Origin: Aestuarierythrobacter sp037968495 | GTDB lineage: Bacteria > Pseudomonadota > Alphaproteobacteria > Sphingomonadales > Sphingomonadaceae | DNA length: 25,704 nucleotides | Assembly: GCA_037968495.1 (NCBI GenBank) | Contig: JBBKVP010000010.1 | Span: 1-25,704, forward strand | Direction of reading: 5' to 3' | Shown here: one piece after another, positions 8,196 to 15,915 of the stretch | Numbering within the stretch: position 1 is the stretch's first letter | How the letters are laid out: the number at the start of each line of letters is the position of its first letter | Made by a program: the position numbers and the translations under genes | The notes under the pieces: generated by a model | Told to the model about the DNA's origin: nothing | The model's input: the letters and a program-made list of their open reading frames with translations, nothing else | Database searches by the model: none

Positions 8196-8426
8196 TTAGC
8201 GGTTCAACATAAACAGGATGAGGATAGCCAGAATTGCCAGCCCTTGGAATTTGATCCGGTTGAACATCATTTTGTTCTGCATCAGCTGCATATCGGTCGC
8301 ATCAACACCCTCACCCGTCTCGAGATCGATTTTGGTGCTTTTCATGAAAGCGATGATCCCGCGAACCAGGCTCACAAGAACCATGATGGCGAGAAGGACG
8401 ATAGCGATGATAAAAATAGTGTTCAT
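8196..8426 (-). CDS. HIG1-domain-like twin-transmembrane protein
   Basis: A 76-residue protein with two hydrophobic segments, about residues 3-24 and 60-74. They are separated by a hydrophilic loop ending in QLMQNKMMFNRIKFQG. The NKMM-x-x-R-x-x-x-Q pattern before the second membrane segment is typical of the bacterial HIG1 family, whose mitochondrial relatives associate with respiratory supercomplexes. In bacteria the role is largely unknown. It starts 9 nt after the gluQ stop and ends 16 nt before the adenosyltransferase start, so it is almost certainly in that operon. The start ATG 8426 has no obvious ribosome binding site, so translational coupling to gluQ is possible. Confidence 0.8.
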   Translation of the reverse strand: MNTIFIIAIVLLAIMVLVSLVRGIIAFMKSTKIDLETGEGVDATDMQLMQNKMMFNRIKFQGLAILAILILFMLNR

Positions 8427-8435
8427 GGCGTCTAT

Positions 8436-9278
8436 TTAGGGACGCCCCAGAGAAATGCCAGTCGGGAAGTTCCGTGCGCGCAATTGTGCGGCCAGTGCGA
8501 GCCCGTCCTCGCCTGCGAGGCGGCGATCTGCGAGCGCTGGCGAATTTTTGCGCTTCGCCAGTTTTTGTCCGGTTTCGTCGAGCAACAGGTCATGATGATG
8601 CCATGTCGGCACCGGAAGACCGAGCAGCGCCTGAAGCACCCTGTGAATATGGCTGGCGGCGAACAGATCGGCTCCGCGCGTTACCAATGTGACCCCGTCC
8701 GCCGCATCATCGACCGTCGCAGCAAGGTGGTAGCTGGCTGGAGCCTCCTTGCGCGCAAGCACTACGTCGCCAGCCGCCAGTGCTTCGCATTGCTGAATGT
8801 CGGCAAGCGTATCGACCCATTCCAGCGGCCCTGTTTCAGCCAATGCACGCTCCATATCAATCCGCCATTGGACTGCCTCGCCCTTCGGAATATTCTGGTT
8901 CTTGCAGGTGCCGGGATAGACGGGCCCTTCAGGTCCGGTAACGGTGGCAGCTTCCGCAATCTCTGCGCGGGTGCAAAGGCACGGGTATAGAAGGCCCAGC
9001 GCTTTCAGCTCCTCCGCGGCTGCTTCGTAGCTAGCCAATCTCTGCGATTGTGCCGGAACTTCCTCCCATTCAAGGCCTAGCCATGCCAAGTCCTTGCGGA
9101 AGGCATCCACAAGCTCGCGCCGACTGCGCATGCCGTCAATGTCTTCGATACGCAGCAGGAAACGTCCGCCCGCATTACGCGCCAAATCATGCGCCACTAT
9201 TGCAGAATATGCATGGCCAAGATGGAGCGGGCCATTCGGGCTCGGCGCAAAACGGGTGACGGTTAAGGGATTGCGCAT
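8436..9278 (-). CDS. gluQ: Glutamyl-Q tRNA(Asp) synthetase
   Basis: A truncated glutamyl-tRNA synthetase paralogue that attaches glutamate to the queuosine base of tRNA(Asp), not to the 3' end. The 280 residues cover only the catalytic half; the anticodon-binding domain is missing, as expected for GluQ. The class I signature is RFAPSPNGPLHLGHA (HLGH at 19-22), and the KMSKS-equivalent is KLAKRKNS. The zinc site C100-X-C102 ... Y121-X3-C125 matches the YadB/GluQ pattern. A full GltX would be about 470 residues. The start is ATG 9278, without a strong ribosome binding site. It is first in the minus-strand operon and divergent from the HNH gene. Confidence 0.94.
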   Translation of the reverse strand: MRNPLTVTRFAPSPNGPLHLGHAYSAIVAHDLARNAGGRFLLRIEDIDGMRSRRELVDAFRKDLAWLGLEWEEVPAQSQRLASYEAAAEELKALGLLYPCLCTRAEIAEAATVTGPEGPVYPGTCKNQNIPKGEAVQWRIDMERALAETGPLEWVDTLADIQQCEALAAGDVVLARKEAPASYHLAATVDDAADGVTLVTRGADLFAASHIHRVLQALLGLPVPTWHHHDLLLDETGQKLAKRKNSPALADRRLAGEDGLALAAQLRARNFPTGISLGRP

Positions 9279-9403
9279 ATGGCATGGTCTCTACAACCAA
9301 GCGGCCTTCCGGCACAAATGCTTGTGGATTGCAGGCCTGTCACAGTCTTGACGCTTTGCCCTGCTTCATGCTCCTAAGCACTCGGAACGGAGGAAATTAC
9401 GCC

Positions 9404-10012
9404 TTGTTCAAAGCAGATCTGATCGAACGGGCCGCAAGGTTCCGTAGCGCAGAAGAAGACCATGCACGCAGCCCGCAAAGCTGCCCCGCGTTGGTGCTGA
9501 ACGCCGATTACACACCTTTATCCTATTATCCGCTCAGCCTATGGCCGTGGCAAACCGCGATCAAGGCGGTGTTCCTTGAGCGGGTCGATGTGATCGAAAG
9601 CTATGACCGGGCGGTACATTCGCCTTCGCTTGATATGCCGATCCCGTCGGTCATTGCGCTGCGCCAATATGTGAAGCCCAGCCAGTTTCCGGCCTTCACG
9701 CGCTTCAATCTGTTTCTGCGCGACCGCTTCACTTGCCAATATTGCGGCAGCCCGCAGAGCCTGACTTTCGATCACGTCATTCCGCGGCGGCTCGGCGGGA
9801 AGACGACTTGGGAGAACATCCTTACGGCTTGCGCCCCGTGCAACATGAAGAAGGGTGGGCGCACGCCGCAGCAGGCGCATATGAGTGTGCTGTGCAAGCC
9901 AATCCGGCCAACAAATTGGCAATTGCAAGATCGCGGCAAAGGTTTCCCGCCGAACTTCCTTCACGAAACGTGGCGCGATTGGCTGTATTGGGACGTTGAG
10001 CTAGAAGCCTAG
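9404..10012 (+). CDS. HNH endonuclease family protein
   Basis: A conserved alphaproteobacterial HNH protein of about 202 residues. After ACPALVLNADYTPLS-like sequence (here CPALVLNADYTPLSYYPLS) comes the nuclease fold. It has C111-X2-C114, D123-H124 in FDHVIPRRLGGKT, W-x-N at TWENIL, and a second Cys pair in ACAPCNMKKGG. The Cys pairs bind structural zinc; the His and Asn form the metal-dependent active site. The frame stays open to 9284 and includes ATG 9368. I prefer TTG 9404 because a strong box, CGGAGGA, lies about 10 nt upstream and homologues start near this point. The DNA target is unknown, and it is not obviously part of a mobile element here. Confidence 0.85.
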   Translation: MFKADLIERAARFRSAEEDHARSPQSCPALVLNADYTPLSYYPLSLWPWQTAIKAVFLERVDVIESYDRAVHSPSLDMPIPSVIALRQYVKPSQFPAFTRFNLFLRDRFTCQYCGSPQSLTFDHVIPRRLGGKTTWENILTACAPCNMKKGGRTPQQAHMSVLCKPIRPTNWQLQDRGKGFPPNFLHETWRDWLYWDVELEA

Positions 10013-11232
10013 GTCACTTTTGACCGTTCGGAAAACTCCGGGTGCTGCCATTCGCCAGTTTCAATCAGCTCAGCCAGCGCAGTTGCCGCTTTGAAAACAT
10101 CTTCAAACGACAGGTAGCTGGGCGCAAAGCCAAATCTTAAAATGTCCGGCTCGCGGAAGTCACCGATAATGCCGCGAGCGATCAATGCCTGACAGATTGG
10201 ATAGGCGTGTTCGTGCCGGAAGGAGAGCTGGCTACCCCGCACCGCCGGATCGATAGGGCTCACTAACTCCAGATCAGGTAGCTTTTCCGTCACAACTGCA
10301 CGGAAGAACTCACTCATTCGCCGTGATTTCTCGGCAAGTGGTGCAATCCCAATTTCCGCTGCGATATCTGCGCCGACTTCCAACGCCGCGAGTCCGATAA
10401 TATGCGGAGTACCGGCCAAAAGTCGGTCCACTCCCGGGGCAGGCGTGTAATCGTCCGAAAATGCGAAAGGCGCGGCGTGACCCATCCAACCGCTTAGCGG
10501 CTGCTGCAAAGCGTCATGGTGGCGTTTGGCGACATAGGAAAAGGCAGGCGCACCCGGCCCGCCATTGAGATATTTGTATCCGCAGCCTACGGCAAAATCG
10601 GCACCGCAACCATTTAGATCGACTTCAACCGCGCCGACGCTGTGCGACAAGTCCCACAGGACTAAAGCGCCTGCATCATGCGCTGCCTTGGTCAGCCGTG
10701 CCATCTCATGCATGCGGCCCGACTTGTAATGAACGTGGGTGAGCAAAAGCAGCGCGACTTCATCACCGAGCGCAGCTTCGAGATCCTCCGCTTCTGCAGT
10801 CTTTTGAACGGCAAGGCCCTGCCCCTCCAATCCCTGAATCATATAAAGATCGGTTGGAAAGTTACCCGGTTCGGACAGCACAACCTTGCGCCCGGGCCGC
10901 ATTGCCAGCGCAGCGGCGATCAGTTTGAACAAATTCACCGACACAGAATCCGCCGCGATCACTTCATCAGGGTTAGCACCAATTAGTGGGGCGATCTTTG
11001 CGCCAACACGCTGCGGCATCGAAATCCAGTTAGCATCGTTCCAACTGCGGATAAGGCCGATGCCCCATTCTTCGCGGATGACTTTTTCAACCCTCCCGGG
11101 AGTGGCGATGGGCAGCGCGCCAAGCGAATTGCCGTCGAGGTAAATTACCCCGTCAGGCCATGTGAAACGAGACCTGAAATGCGCCAGCGGATCGGTGTCA
11201 TCCAGACGTCGCGCTTCAGCGATATCGGTCAT
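10009..11232 (-). CDS. kynU: Kynureninase
   Basis: PLP enzyme that cleaves L-kynurenine to anthranilate and L-alanine. The 407-residue protein shows YLDGNSLGALP near the N-terminus. VLWDLSHSVGAVEVDL contains the Asp that contacts the PLP pyridine nitrogen, and GCGYKYLNGGPGAPAF carries the PLP lysine (K220). It is the last gene of the kynA-kynB-kynU operon. Its ATG overlaps the kynB stop as ATGA, which implies translational coupling. Its own TAG stop overlaps the TAG stop of the convergent HNH gene through the palindrome CTAG at 10009-10012. Confidence 0.96.
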   Translation of the reverse strand: MTDIAEARRLDDTDPLAHFRSRFTWPDGVIYLDGNSLGALPIATPGRVEKVIREEWGIGLIRSWNDANWISMPQRVGAKIAPLIGANPDEVIAADSVSVNLFKLIAAALAMRPGRKVVLSEPGNFPTDLYMIQGLEGQGLAVQKTAEAEDLEAALGDEVALLLLTHVHYKSGRMHEMARLTKAAHDAGALVLWDLSHSVGAVEVDLNGCGADFAVGCGYKYLNGGPGAPAFSYVAKRHHDALQQPLSGWMGHAAPFAFSDDYTPAPGVDRLLAGTPHIIGLAALEVGADIAAEIGIAPLAEKSRRMSEFFRAVVTEKLPDLELVSPIDPAVRGSQLSFRHEHAYPICQALIARGIIGDFREPDILRFGFAPSYLSFEDVFKAATALAELIETGEWQHPEFSERSKVT

Positions 11233-11855
11233 GGAAGGTCTCTCAAAATTGCACGGACGGGCGATGCGTCGGCTCCCGCGATTGGCAACGGTAAAGCTAT
11301 AAGCTCATAGCGACCTGGCTCGACATCATCTAGCATGAGCCCCTCCAGCACGCGAATATCTGCCGCCAGAACAGCGTTATGCGCATCCATCGTCTTGGAT
11401 TCCTGCGGATCAATCGACGGCGTATCGATGCCGACCAGTTTCACGCCGTGCAGCGCCAGCCAGCGAATTGTGTCGGGCGCAATGGCTGTGAAACCTTCTT
11501 GCCATGCCTCATGCGGGAAACTCTCATAGGTTCGGAACAGCACACGCTCCGCGCCATTCAGATTGGGCAGATCAGTCTCTTCAATCGCGCCAACTGCCAG
11601 CCGAGCGTCGATCACCAGGCACTCGCCAAGATATGGCTTCAGATCGACCGAGGCGATGTCGGGAGCGTTTTCTGAATAATGCAGAGGCGCATCGGCGTGC
11701 GCGCCCGTGTGGGTCGACAGGGTGAGCCGCGAGACATTTACCGGCGAACCTTCGGCCATCTTCCAAGTTTGTTTGCCGCCAAAGGGCGTATCACCCGGCC
11801 AAACCGGTATTTCGGGATGCAGCCGCTGCGAGATGTCCCAAATTTTTCTAGTCAT
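11229..11855 (-). CDS. kynB: Kynurenine formamidase (cyclase family)
   Basis: Hydrolyses N-formyl-L-kynurenine to L-kynurenine and formate, the second step of tryptophan breakdown. The 208-residue protein belongs to the metal-dependent cyclase/KynB family. The metal-binding motif is H49-TGA-H53-A-D55-APLH59 (family pattern HxGTHxDxPxH), with Ala where Thr is commoner. The N-terminus WDISQRLHPEIPVWPGDTP and the segment VGIDTPSIDP are also typical. Both junctions are 4-nt ATGA overlaps: its start with the kynA stop and its stop with the kynU start. This confirms one transcript with coupled translation. Confidence 0.95.
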   Translation of the reverse strand: MTRKIWDISQRLHPEIPVWPGDTPFGGKQTWKMAEGSPVNVSRLTLSTHTGAHADAPLHYSENAPDIASVDLKPYLGECLVIDARLAVGAIEETDLPNLNGAERVLFRTYESFPHEAWQEGFTAIAPDTIRWLALHGVKLVGIDTPSIDPQESKTMDAHNAVLAADIRVLEGLMLDDVEPGRYELIALPLPIAGADASPVRAILRDLP

Positions 11856-12643
11856 ATTGCAGTTCGCACAGACAGCAGTTCGGGGAAGAAGCCATTCTTC
11901 AGCACACTTTCGAGATAACCGACGCCGGATGTGCCACCCGTGCCCCGTTTAAAACCGATAATCCGCTCGACCGTCTTCATATGACCGAACCGCCAGCGCT
12001 GGAAGTGATATTCAAGGTCGACCAGTTTTTCCGCCAGCTCGTAAAGATTCCAATGTTCCTGAGGATCGCGGTAGATTTTCGCCCATGCGGCCTCGACTTC
12101 TGGAGAAGCGGTCCACGGTGTTGCGACGTCGCGCTGCAAAATTGCATCAGGAATATCAAAGCCGCGCCGCGACAGCAGGCGAATAGCCTCGTCATAAAGG
12201 CTGGGCCGGCTCATCTCGGCACGTAAAGCCGCCGCCACGTCAGGCGTCGCCTCATGAATCGTGACCATGTCCGGATTGCGCCCGCCAAGCAGGAATTCCA
12301 TCAGGCGATACTGAGCAGACTGGAATCCGCTCGAAGTGCCCAAATGCGGTCGAAGCTGCGAATAATCATGCGGGGTCATAGTGCTAAGCACGTCCCAGCT
12401 TTGGATCAGCTGGTTCTGGGCCTTTGCGACCCGGGCAAGCATCTTGAAGGCAGGCCTAACCGTGTCAGCGATGATTGCATCGCGCGCCGTATTGAGTTCA
12501 TGCAAGCACAGCTTCAGCCAAAGTTCGCTGGCCTGATGGACGATGATAAACAGCATCTCGTCATGCGCAGCTGACGCTGGATGCTGGGCGGAAAGGATCT
12601 TCTCGAGATCGAGATAGCCTGAATAGGTGACGTCTTTTGACAT
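11852..12643 (-). CDS. kynA: Tryptophan 2,3-dioxygenase
   Basis: Heme enzyme that opens the indole ring of L-tryptophan to N-formylkynurenine, the committed step of the kynurenine pathway. The 263-residue protein has HDEMLFIIVHQASELW with the distal-pocket histidine H36. Near the C-terminus FGHMKTVERIIGFKRGTGG carries the axial heme histidine and the substrate-carboxylate loop. Length is slightly below the usual ~280, mainly at the N-terminus, and still complete. It is the first gene of the operon; only 33 nt separate it from the DUF4112 gene upstream. The operon may therefore share a promoter further upstream, or have one inside that gene. Confidence 0.96.
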   Translation of the reverse strand: MSKDVTYSGYLDLEKILSAQHPASAAHDEMLFIIVHQASELWLKLCLHELNTARDAIIADTVRPAFKMLARVAKAQNQLIQSWDVLSTMTPHDYSQLRPHLGTSSGFQSAQYRLMEFLLGGRNPDMVTIHEATPDVAAALRAEMSRPSLYDEAIRLLSRRGFDIPDAILQRDVATPWTASPEVEAAWAKIYRDPQEHWNLYELAEKLVDLEYHFQRWRFGHMKTVERIIGFKRGTGGTSGVGYLESVLKNGFFPELLSVRTAI

Positions 12644-12676
12644 GTAAGGGACGCTATCACGACGCCCTGCTACAGG

Positions 12677-13093
12677 TCACCCCTCGATAATCTTCGTTTC
12701 GGGGTGATGCTTGTCGAGATGTTTCTTCACAATTCGCAAATTGCGAGTGTTGGAGCGGTAGAGAAAGTCGAACGCATCGCCCGCGACCGGCACAGCGCCC
12801 AGCAGCGAATCAAAGCCGACATTGCCTGCCATGCGCCATAATTTCCATTTGGGCAGGCCGATATTCTTGGCTTCCCAAACAAGATACATGCCCATCACCG
12901 CAGTTACGATGTCACCGATGACCGGAACAAGACCGATAACCGAATCGAGGCCGACAGGGATTTTCGTTCCGGGCACATGGAAACTGCGCTCGAGCAAATG
13001 TTCCATCGCCTCGATCCGCTTGCGGACGGAAACCACATCGGTGCCGGTGGGAACCTCGATACCCATCGGGCGCGGGCGGTTTGGCTGATCCAT
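12677..13093 (-). CDS. DUF4112 membrane-associated protein
   Basis: A 138-residue protein of the DUF4112 family, role unknown. The conserved core is the duplicated-looking pair GLDSVIGLVPVIGDIVT and GFDSLLGAVPVAGDAFDFLYRSN, two hydrophobic segments with a GD turn, followed by a basic tail (KKHLDKHHPETK). I choose ATG 13093 (MDQPNRPRPMG) because AAGGAG lies 9 nt upstream of it. The GTG two codons earlier (13099) would be only 3 nt from that box. It lies 20 nt downstream of the solute-binding lipoprotein gene and 33 nt upstream of kynA on the same strand. Confidence 0.86.
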   Translation of the reverse strand: MDQPNRPRPMGIEVPTGTDVVSVRKRIEAMEHLLERSFHVPGTKIPVGLDSVIGLVPVIGDIVTAVMGMYLVWEAKNIGLPKWKLWRMAGNVGFDSLLGAVPVAGDAFDFLYRSNTRNLRIVKKHLDKHHPETKIIEG

Positions 13094-13113
13094 ATTCACA
13101 AACTCCTTTGCCC

Positions 13114-14595
13114 TTAGATGGAGCCCATCGCCAGCGGCGGCAAGGGATGCAGCCCCCAGCGGTTGGTCGCAAAGCCCTTCACATCGCCGCGCACGAGCGA
13201 CCAGCGAATAGGGGCGCCGAAGGGAATATAGACGTTAGCAGCAAGCATTTCGCGCTCTGCTCGAAGCAGCAAGTTCGCGCGCTCGCCGGGCCCGCCCTGA
13301 CTGATGGCATCCAGAACCAATGCATCTGCATCGGGTGAACATAGACCTTGCTTGAGCGAGCAGTGAAACTGGTTCAGAAACCAGCGCGGGCTGTCGAACC
13401 GGGCAAGCCGGTCAACCAATTCGAGATCAGCGTCGGTGTCCATTCCCATCAGTTCACTGGCTATTCCGACCGATGACAGGCTGGCTTGAATTTGGCGGAA
13501 TAATATGTCCGATCCTGGGCCTGGAGGCATCGCGATGGTCAGTCGAGGTGCTTCACCGCCATTTGCTGCCTTCCATAAGGCAACCCGCGCGGATGCCGTT
13601 GATCGGCGCTGCTCAAGTGACTGGTCCGGCCAACGCTCCTGCGAGCTATCAAGCGTGCCCGACAGAGTTGGATCAACTATACGTGTCGTAGGCACCCAGC
13701 CGCCAATATTGAACGGAGCAACCAGCGATGGGCGGTCAATGGCAAGTGAAATAGCCTCACGCCGCCCAGCATCGGAAAGAAATCCTTTGGAGCGCTTCAC
13801 ACGCAGACCAAACAGGCCAAGGGCGGCGTCCAGCCGAATCGTTCCGCGTGATAGCGGGCCAGTATCAGCTAGAGACAGAGAGTTGATTCGGCCGTTCAAA
13901 ACTATATCTACAGCGCCTGTGTCGAATTGTTTGATGGCATTAGTGGCAGTCATTGCCTGCACCCGCACAGGGCTGACCCCCTCGTCCCACCCCTCGATCA
14001 TAGGTAATCCCCTGCGATCGGGCGGCAACATATTCAGAACAGCCGTGCCTTTATCCCGCTCCATTCCCATTGACCCAGCCCCCACGGCGTCGCGCAACAG
14101 GCCAAGCTCTGGCTGGGCGAGCAATTGCAGCAAACCGGGGACCGGAGCCTCCAGACGTATCTCAACCACTCGGCCAGTCATTGCGCGCACTTCGGAAATG
14201 GGCGACAAATCGAGGCCAAGCGAAGTACCCTTTAGTCCCTGTAAGTTGCGGGTCAGGGCATCCCGGACGGATTCTCCAGTTAGCGGCGTCCCGTTGGCCC
14301 ACTCACCATTGCGCAACCGGAATATGTAACTTTGTCCGTCGTCGGTCACGATCCAGCGGTCGGCGAGTGAAGGCACGACCTCCCCGGCAGCATTGAGCCC
14401 AACCAGCCCCTCAGCCGTCGCTCCGCGCAGCAGCTGGCCGGCCGTGGAAAGACGCAAGCCCGGTGCGTACATCGCATCTGGGTTTCCGATGATAGCCGCA
14501 TCGACGATACCGTCATCGCGCGAACTATCGCAGCCGCTCAGGTTCAGTACGAGCGCAGCCAAAGAAGTCAGAATGAGGGAGAAACGAACCTGCAT
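13114..14595 (-). CDS. Solute-binding lipoprotein of the peptide/nickel ABC transporter family (SBP_bac_5), without transporter partners
   Basis: A 493-residue lipoprotein. The N-terminus ends in the lipobox LNLSGC with acylated Cys22 and a following Asp. The body matches the extracellular family 5 fold: VPSLADRWIVTDDGQSYIFRL, NGEWANGTPLTGESVRDAL, then REAISLAIDRPSLV and the C-terminal lobe. Families of this type bind oligopeptides, nickel chelates or opines. The ligand cannot be read from sequence. No permease or ATPase gene is adjacent, so it either serves a transporter encoded elsewhere or has another task. It lies 20 nt upstream of DUF4112, same strand. Confidence 0.85.
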   Translation of the reverse strand: MQVRFSLILTSLAALVLNLSGCDSSRDDGIVDAAIIGNPDAMYAPGLRLSTAGQLLRGATAEGLVGLNAAGEVVPSLADRWIVTDDGQSYIFRLRNGEWANGTPLTGESVRDALTRNLQGLKGTSLGLDLSPISEVRAMTGRVVEIRLEAPVPGLLQLLAQPELGLLRDAVGAGSMGMERDKGTAVLNMLPPDRRGLPMIEGWDEGVSPVRVQAMTATNAIKQFDTGAVDIVLNGRINSLSLADTGPLSRGTIRLDAALGLFGLRVKRSKGFLSDAGRREAISLAIDRPSLVAPFNIGGWVPTTRIVDPTLSGTLDSSQERWPDQSLEQRRSTASARVALWKAANGGEAPRLTIAMPPGPGSDILFRQIQASLSSVGIASELMGMDTDADLELVDRLARFDSPRWFLNQFHCSLKQGLCSPDADALVLDAISQGGPGERANLLLRAEREMLAANVYIPFGAPIRWSLVRGDVKGFATNRWGLHPLPPLAMGSI

Positions 14596-14642
14596 CCGGG
14601 CTCCACTAGCACATGGTAGGCAGGCCGGTCAGCGCAAATACG

Positions 14643-15017
14643 TCAAATTTTGCGGAGACGCTCCGCATTCGCCGGATCGTTGGGATCAAGGACCGAAGAG
14701 CGCCTGTAAATCGCTTCAGGGGTCTGGGCGGTCGAACCGGGCGCGCGGGCGCGCTTTGGATCAATTTCTTTGTTAAAGGCGATTCCAAACCGGTTGCCCT
14801 GGACCCAAGCCACCGTTCCATCAACGCGGCCAATATTGCGCAGATCAACGGTGATCATCGAGCCGCGCACGACTGGAGCTTCGCCGTCGGCCATCATGCC
14901 GCCAGGCGACAAGTTGCGCACTTTGACACGGTGGCCATTATCGACACCGCCCAAGCGTACTTCAGCAGCCAAAAACAGGCTGTCGCGTGAAATATGCCTA
15001 GTATCGACGGCGCTCAT
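14643..15017 (-). CDS. PilZ-domain protein, probable cyclic-di-GMP receptor
   Basis: A 124-residue single-domain PilZ protein. Starting at ATG 15017 (MSAVDTRHISRDS), which has CAGGAG 6 nt upstream, the c-di-GMP motifs are intact. R7-HIS-R11 fits RxxxR, and N35-LSPGG fits the [D/N]xSxxG loop. The rest, including VAWVQGNRFGIAF, is the PilZ barrel. A basic, Pro-rich tail follows. The open frame reaches 15095, but the added residues do not look like the family. It stands alone, with 127 nt to dksA upstream and 47 nt to the lipoprotein gene downstream. The target process (motility, polysaccharide or cell cycle) cannot be told from context. Confidence 0.88.
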   Translation of the reverse strand: MSAVDTRHISRDSLFLAAEVRLGGVDNGHRVKVRNLSPGGMMADGEAPVVRGSMITVDLRNIGRVDGTVAWVQGNRFGIAFNKEIDPKRARAPGSTAQTPEAIYRRSSVLDPNDPANAERLRKI

Positions 15018-15123
15018 CTCTGCTCCTGAAAACCGAGTGTCAAACATACAGCGCGTGTGCGAATTAACCGCAACAACTCGCTTAAATTCGTGCATACACT
15101 GGTAAGCGCTAAAGAAAGTTTAA

Positions 15124-15141
15124 CCGGCAATACAGCGCCGG
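15124..15141 (-). terminator. Possible weak terminator after dksA
   Basis: CCGGC (15124-15128) and GCCGG (15137-15141) form a 5-bp GC hairpin with an 8-nt loop. It starts 3 nt beyond the dksA stop on the minus strand. It is followed in that direction by TTAAACTTTCTTT, T-rich but interrupted. The stem is short, so this is a tentative call. Confidence 0.35.
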
Positions 15142-15144
15142 AAT

Positions 15145-15603
15145 TTAATCGTCGCGGCTGATCTTCTCGCGGCGCTCGTGCGCCTCTTGCGCTTCGACCG
15201 TCATCGTCGCCACAGGGCGGGCAATCAGGCGTTTTAGGCCAATGGGGTCACCGGTCTTCTCGCAATAGCCATATTCGCCCTCGTCAATCCGGCGCAATGC
15301 AGCATTGATCTTGGTAACGAGTTTACGCTGCCGATCGCGAGTGCGGAGTTCGATGCCCCATTCGGTTTCGCTGGAAGCACGATCATTCAGATCAGCTTCG
15401 CGGATCGGTCCGTCCTGTAGCGACTGCAATGTCGCATTGGCAGATTCGAGAATGGATTTCTTCCATTCCAGCAGCAGCATCCGGAAATAATTCAGCTGCT
15501 TCTCGCTCATATACTCTTCAGTATCGCCCGGAACATAATCCGTTTCGAGCGCACTTTTCGCTTTTGCGAGGACATCAATGTCGTCTGTCAGCGAGGTGCT
15601 CAT
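15145..15603 (-). CDS. dksA: DksA-type RNA polymerase-binding transcription factor
   Basis: Binds the RNA polymerase secondary channel and, with ppGpp, adjusts promoter use in the stringent response. Starting at ATG 15603 gives 152 residues, close to the E. coli length and in register with it. The coiled-coil tip carries D71-LN-D74-R-A76, the DxxDxA motif needed for activity. Of the four zinc-finger cysteines only C114 remains; positions 117, 135 and 138 are T, T and A. This one-cysteine form is known in alphaproteobacteria and does not indicate decay. GLKRLIARPVATMT keeps the fold. The frame is open to 15663, but the family starts at MSTSLTDD. An AAGGA box lies about 13 nt upstream, rather far. 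Confidence 0.93.
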   Translation of the reverse strand: MSTSLTDDIDVLAKAKSALETDYVPGDTEEYMSEKQLNYFRMLLLEWKKSILESANATLQSLQDGPIREADLNDRASSETEWGIELRTRDRQRKLVTKINAALRRIDEGEYGYCEKTGDPIGLKRLIARPVATMTVEAQEAHERREKISRDD

Positions 15604-15832
15604 TGGTTCGGTTATATCCTTCTCAACACCGAATATGCGGACGATCTTCGCCTGCCTGCCCAATCGGATTTTAGTAGACGTCCTACCTATGGCGCGGGCC
15701 TATAGGGCGCAGACAATTAAGGCACAAGTCGCAATACGAAATCGCCCCTAGAAGCAGCAATATTAAGCGGAGCGGAACAAGCCGTTTGAGAAGTCAACGC
15801 GAGACCCGCGGCGAAACTAATTGACAAACGCG

Positions 15833-15848
15833 TTAACTATTTATTGAC
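15833..15848 (+). promoter_or_regulatory. CtrA-like site upstream of the Sel1-like gene
   Basis: TTAA at 15833-15836, a 7-nt spacer, then TTGAC at 15844-15848 match the CtrA consensus TTAA-N7-TTAAC with one mismatch. A TTGACA lies at 15821-15826 just before it. The stretch sits in the ~310-nt divergent region between dksA and the Sel1-like gene, where promoters are expected. One-mismatch matches occur by chance, so the call is weak. Confidence 0.3.
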
Positions 15849-15915
15849 CATAAAGGCGCGACAACCAGTTTCAGACGGCGGCCAGGGGGTTCGCCGGCAA
15901 CTGGGGGAATACGAA

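Noticed and set aside
8163..8990. 275-codon plus-strand frame across gluQ and the HIG1-like gene
   Set aside because: Antisense shadow running through two genes with clear motifs on the minus strand.
13505..14329. 274-codon plus-strand frame opposite the solute-binding lipoprotein
   Set aside because: Antisense shadow; Arg/Ser/Pro-rich without domains, while the minus frame has a lipobox and family-5 blocks.
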